NCBI RefSeq assembly: GCF_018449775.1
Contig: NZ_JAAVVB010000003.1
Span: 124,001 to 188,000 of the forward strand
From: Mucilaginibacter sp. dw_454
Lineage (GTDB): Bacteria; Bacteroidota; Bacteroidia; Sphingobacteriales; Sphingobacteriaceae
Length of the DNA stretch: 64,000 nt
Direction: 5' to 3'
Positions 62,848-64,000 of this stretch are shown here, piece after piece. Every line of letters starts with the position of its first letter. Position 1 is the stretch's first letter. Both the position numbers and the translations under genes were made by a program. Under the pieces are notes generated by a model. It was not told the DNA's origin. It was given only the letters and a program-made list of their open reading frames with translations, and ran no database searches.

Positions 62848-64000
62848 ATGAAGAGAATTATAACTGTTGCTGCCTTCATCTTATCACTGCAAATAGTAAA
62901 AGCTCATTCGTTAACCGCTGCTCCTGCTAACTTAGGTTGGGCAGAGGCTTACTATTCACCAAATATTTCTGGCGATACCAGTTTAGCGCTTCCGGTAGGT
63001 GCTTATGCCGGGTCGATATTTAAATTGAGGCTTGATTCTATCCAAAAAGATGTACCATTAGATTATAATGAGTACGTACAGGACTACATTGACATTTACA
63101 CCCGTCATCGCGATGAGATGAGCCATGTGATGGCGCTTTCTAATTATTACTTCCCAATTTATGAGAAGATTTTTCGCGATGCCGGCATCCCTACAGAAAT
63201 AAAATATCTTTCTATAGTCGAATCAAAATTAGATCCTACAGCAGTATCGCGGGTAGGGGCAACTGGTCCATGGCAGTTTATGGCTACTACAGCCAAAATT
63301 TATGGTTTGAATATGGATGGCTACAGAGATGAGCGCCGCGACCCGATACAGGCCAGCTATGCCGCTGCAGCCTATTTAAAAGATGCTTACCAGGAATTTG
63401 GCGATTGGCTGCTGGCTATTGCCTCTTACAATTGTGGTAAAAGCAGTGTTGAGCGCGCCATTGAAAAAGCTAACGCGATGGATTTTTGGTCCATCCGCCC
63501 ATACCTGCCTAACGAGACACGTAACTATGTGCCTGCTTTTATAGCTATGTCCTATGTTATGAACTATGGCAAAAAACACAGCATCGTTCCGGATATTTTA
63601 AACTTTAATCCTAAAACAGATACGTTGATGATTGACCGTATGGTTGATATGGCAAATGTGGCTAAAGCGCTTAATACTAATCTTAGCGATTTGACTATGT
63701 TGAATCCTTCTTACACCAGGTTAATTGTTAACGGCACGCCAGGCGCTCCGCGCAGGTTAGTTATACCGAGTGTTAATCAAAAAAATTACCCATCGTTGTA
63801 TAATGTGCTTAATGGTATTAATGATCCGGTACTTTCGCAGCCGTTACCTACGGTTGTCGCATTATCAGTACCAACAAAAGCTCCTGTTTCGGCTTATTTA
63901 GCTTTGCAACCGGCTGCACGGGCTACCACCGTGGCTTATGTTCCGGCAGCCAGACCCGCAGGCAGTAGCACAGAGGACGTTTATGTGATTAAACAAGGCG
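62848..64000 (+). CDS. MltD-like lytic transglycosylase with LysM domain (3' end cut by window)
   Basis: ATG 62848 opens at least 384 codons and the frame continues past the window edge. A signal peptide (VAAFILSLQIVKAHS, cleavage near 21) is followed by an SLT domain: Glu125 in IVESKLDPTAVS is the catalytic residue, then GPWQFMATTAKIYGL (about 142-156) and AIASYNCGKSSVERA (about 190-204). At the very edge the sequence EDVYVIKQG looks like the start of a LysM peptidoglycan-binding repeat. This is the MltD layout (SLT then LysM). It cleaves peptidoglycan strands with 1,6-anhydro ends, at the periplasmic face of the outer membrane. Confidence 0.9.
   Translation, partial: MKRIITVAAFILSLQIVKAHSLTAAPANLGWAEAYYSPNISGDTSLALPVGAYAGSIFKLRLDSIQKDVPLDYNEYVQDYIDIYTRHRDEMSHVMALSNYYFPIYEKIFRDAGIPTEIKYLSIVESKLDPTAVSRVGATGPWQFMATTAKIYGLNMDGYRDERRDPIQASYAAAAYLKDAYQEFGDWLLAIASYNCGKSSVERAIEKANAMDFWSIRPYLPNETRNYVPAFIAMSYVMNYGKKHSIVPDILNFNPKTDTLMIDRMVDMANVAKALNTNLSDLTMLNPSYTRLIVNGTPGAPRRLVIPSVNQKNYPSLYNVLNGINDPVLSQPLPTVVALSVPTKAPVSAYLALQPAARATTVAYVPAARPAGSSTEDVYVIKQG

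Noticed and set aside
1..64000. Prophage, integrative element or defence island
   Set aside because: No integrase, transposase, phage structural gene, restriction-modification, toxin-antitoxin or tRNA attachment site was found.

Overview
The window is chromosomal DNA of a Bacteroidota bacterium, most likely family Sphingobacteriaceae (Mucilaginibacter/Pedobacter type). This is inferred from gene content and signals, not from a database search. Supporting features are a type B T9SS sorting domain on a secreted giant protein, families largely restricted to Bacteroidota (DUF2480, DUF4292, DUF4834, DUF6427, a RemB/Wzi-like protein), promoter-like TTTG/TTTC-N19-21-TAnnTTTG boxes, few purine-rich ribosome binding sites, and moderate GC. 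There are no rRNA, tRNA, prophage, integrase, transposase or CRISPR features that I can support.

Layout. 1-3.3 kb: a truncated minus-strand gene fusing a GH18-like domain, a NodB-type deacetylase and a GT2 synthase, with a small FeoB-associated Cys-rich membrane protein upstream. 3.4-5.2 kb: typA. 5.4-19.1 kb: a surface-glycan region in several strand blocks, holding four methyltransferases (one TylF-like), four glycosyltransferases, a Wzx-like flippase, a hexapeptide acetyltransferase and, in the middle, a 1328-residue T9SS cargo protein. 19.2-24.6 kb (minus): a YfhO-family membrane protein, two small membrane proteins and uvrB. 24.8-28.8 kb: upp, a DUF2975/HTH pair, a TonB-C-like protein, a YjjG-like HAD phosphatase, a DinB-like protein and an unlisted 36-residue membrane peptide.

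28.9-42.4 kb (all plus): an LpxH-like phosphoesterase with a MurG-like glycosyltransferase, DUF6427, then a packed run purQ-coaX-OMP-lptC-PPIase joining purine/CoA synthesis to outer-membrane biogenesis, then DUF2480-DUF3108-DUF3109, gmd and a RemB/Wzi-like outer-membrane protein. 42.6-47 kb: dxs (minus), scpA, and glyA. 47-53.4 kb: a cytosolic GAF-PAS4 hybrid histidine kinase 8 nt behind glyA, then minus-strand comF, a DoxX-like protein and rlmN. 53.5-64 kb (plus): an amidohydrolase, acylphosphatase, a second flippase, then an envelope run of TPR protein, DUF4292 lipoprotein, EnvC-like protein, two TatA-type proteins, gatA and a truncated MltD-like lytic transglycosylase.

Themes. Most of the DNA serves the cell envelope: glycan synthesis and export, LPS handling (LpxH-like, LptC), outer-membrane folding (PPIase), peptidoglycan remodelling (EnvC, MltD), protein export (TatA, T9SS cargo) and possibly gliding (RemB). 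Intergenic spaces carry at least two families of imperfect palindromic repeats and a nested-hairpin element at 16853-17001. I see no clear new defence or mobile system. The most unusual items are the trifunctional glycan enzyme with an altered GH18 motif, the covarying palindromes, and the glyA-hybrid kinase pairing.
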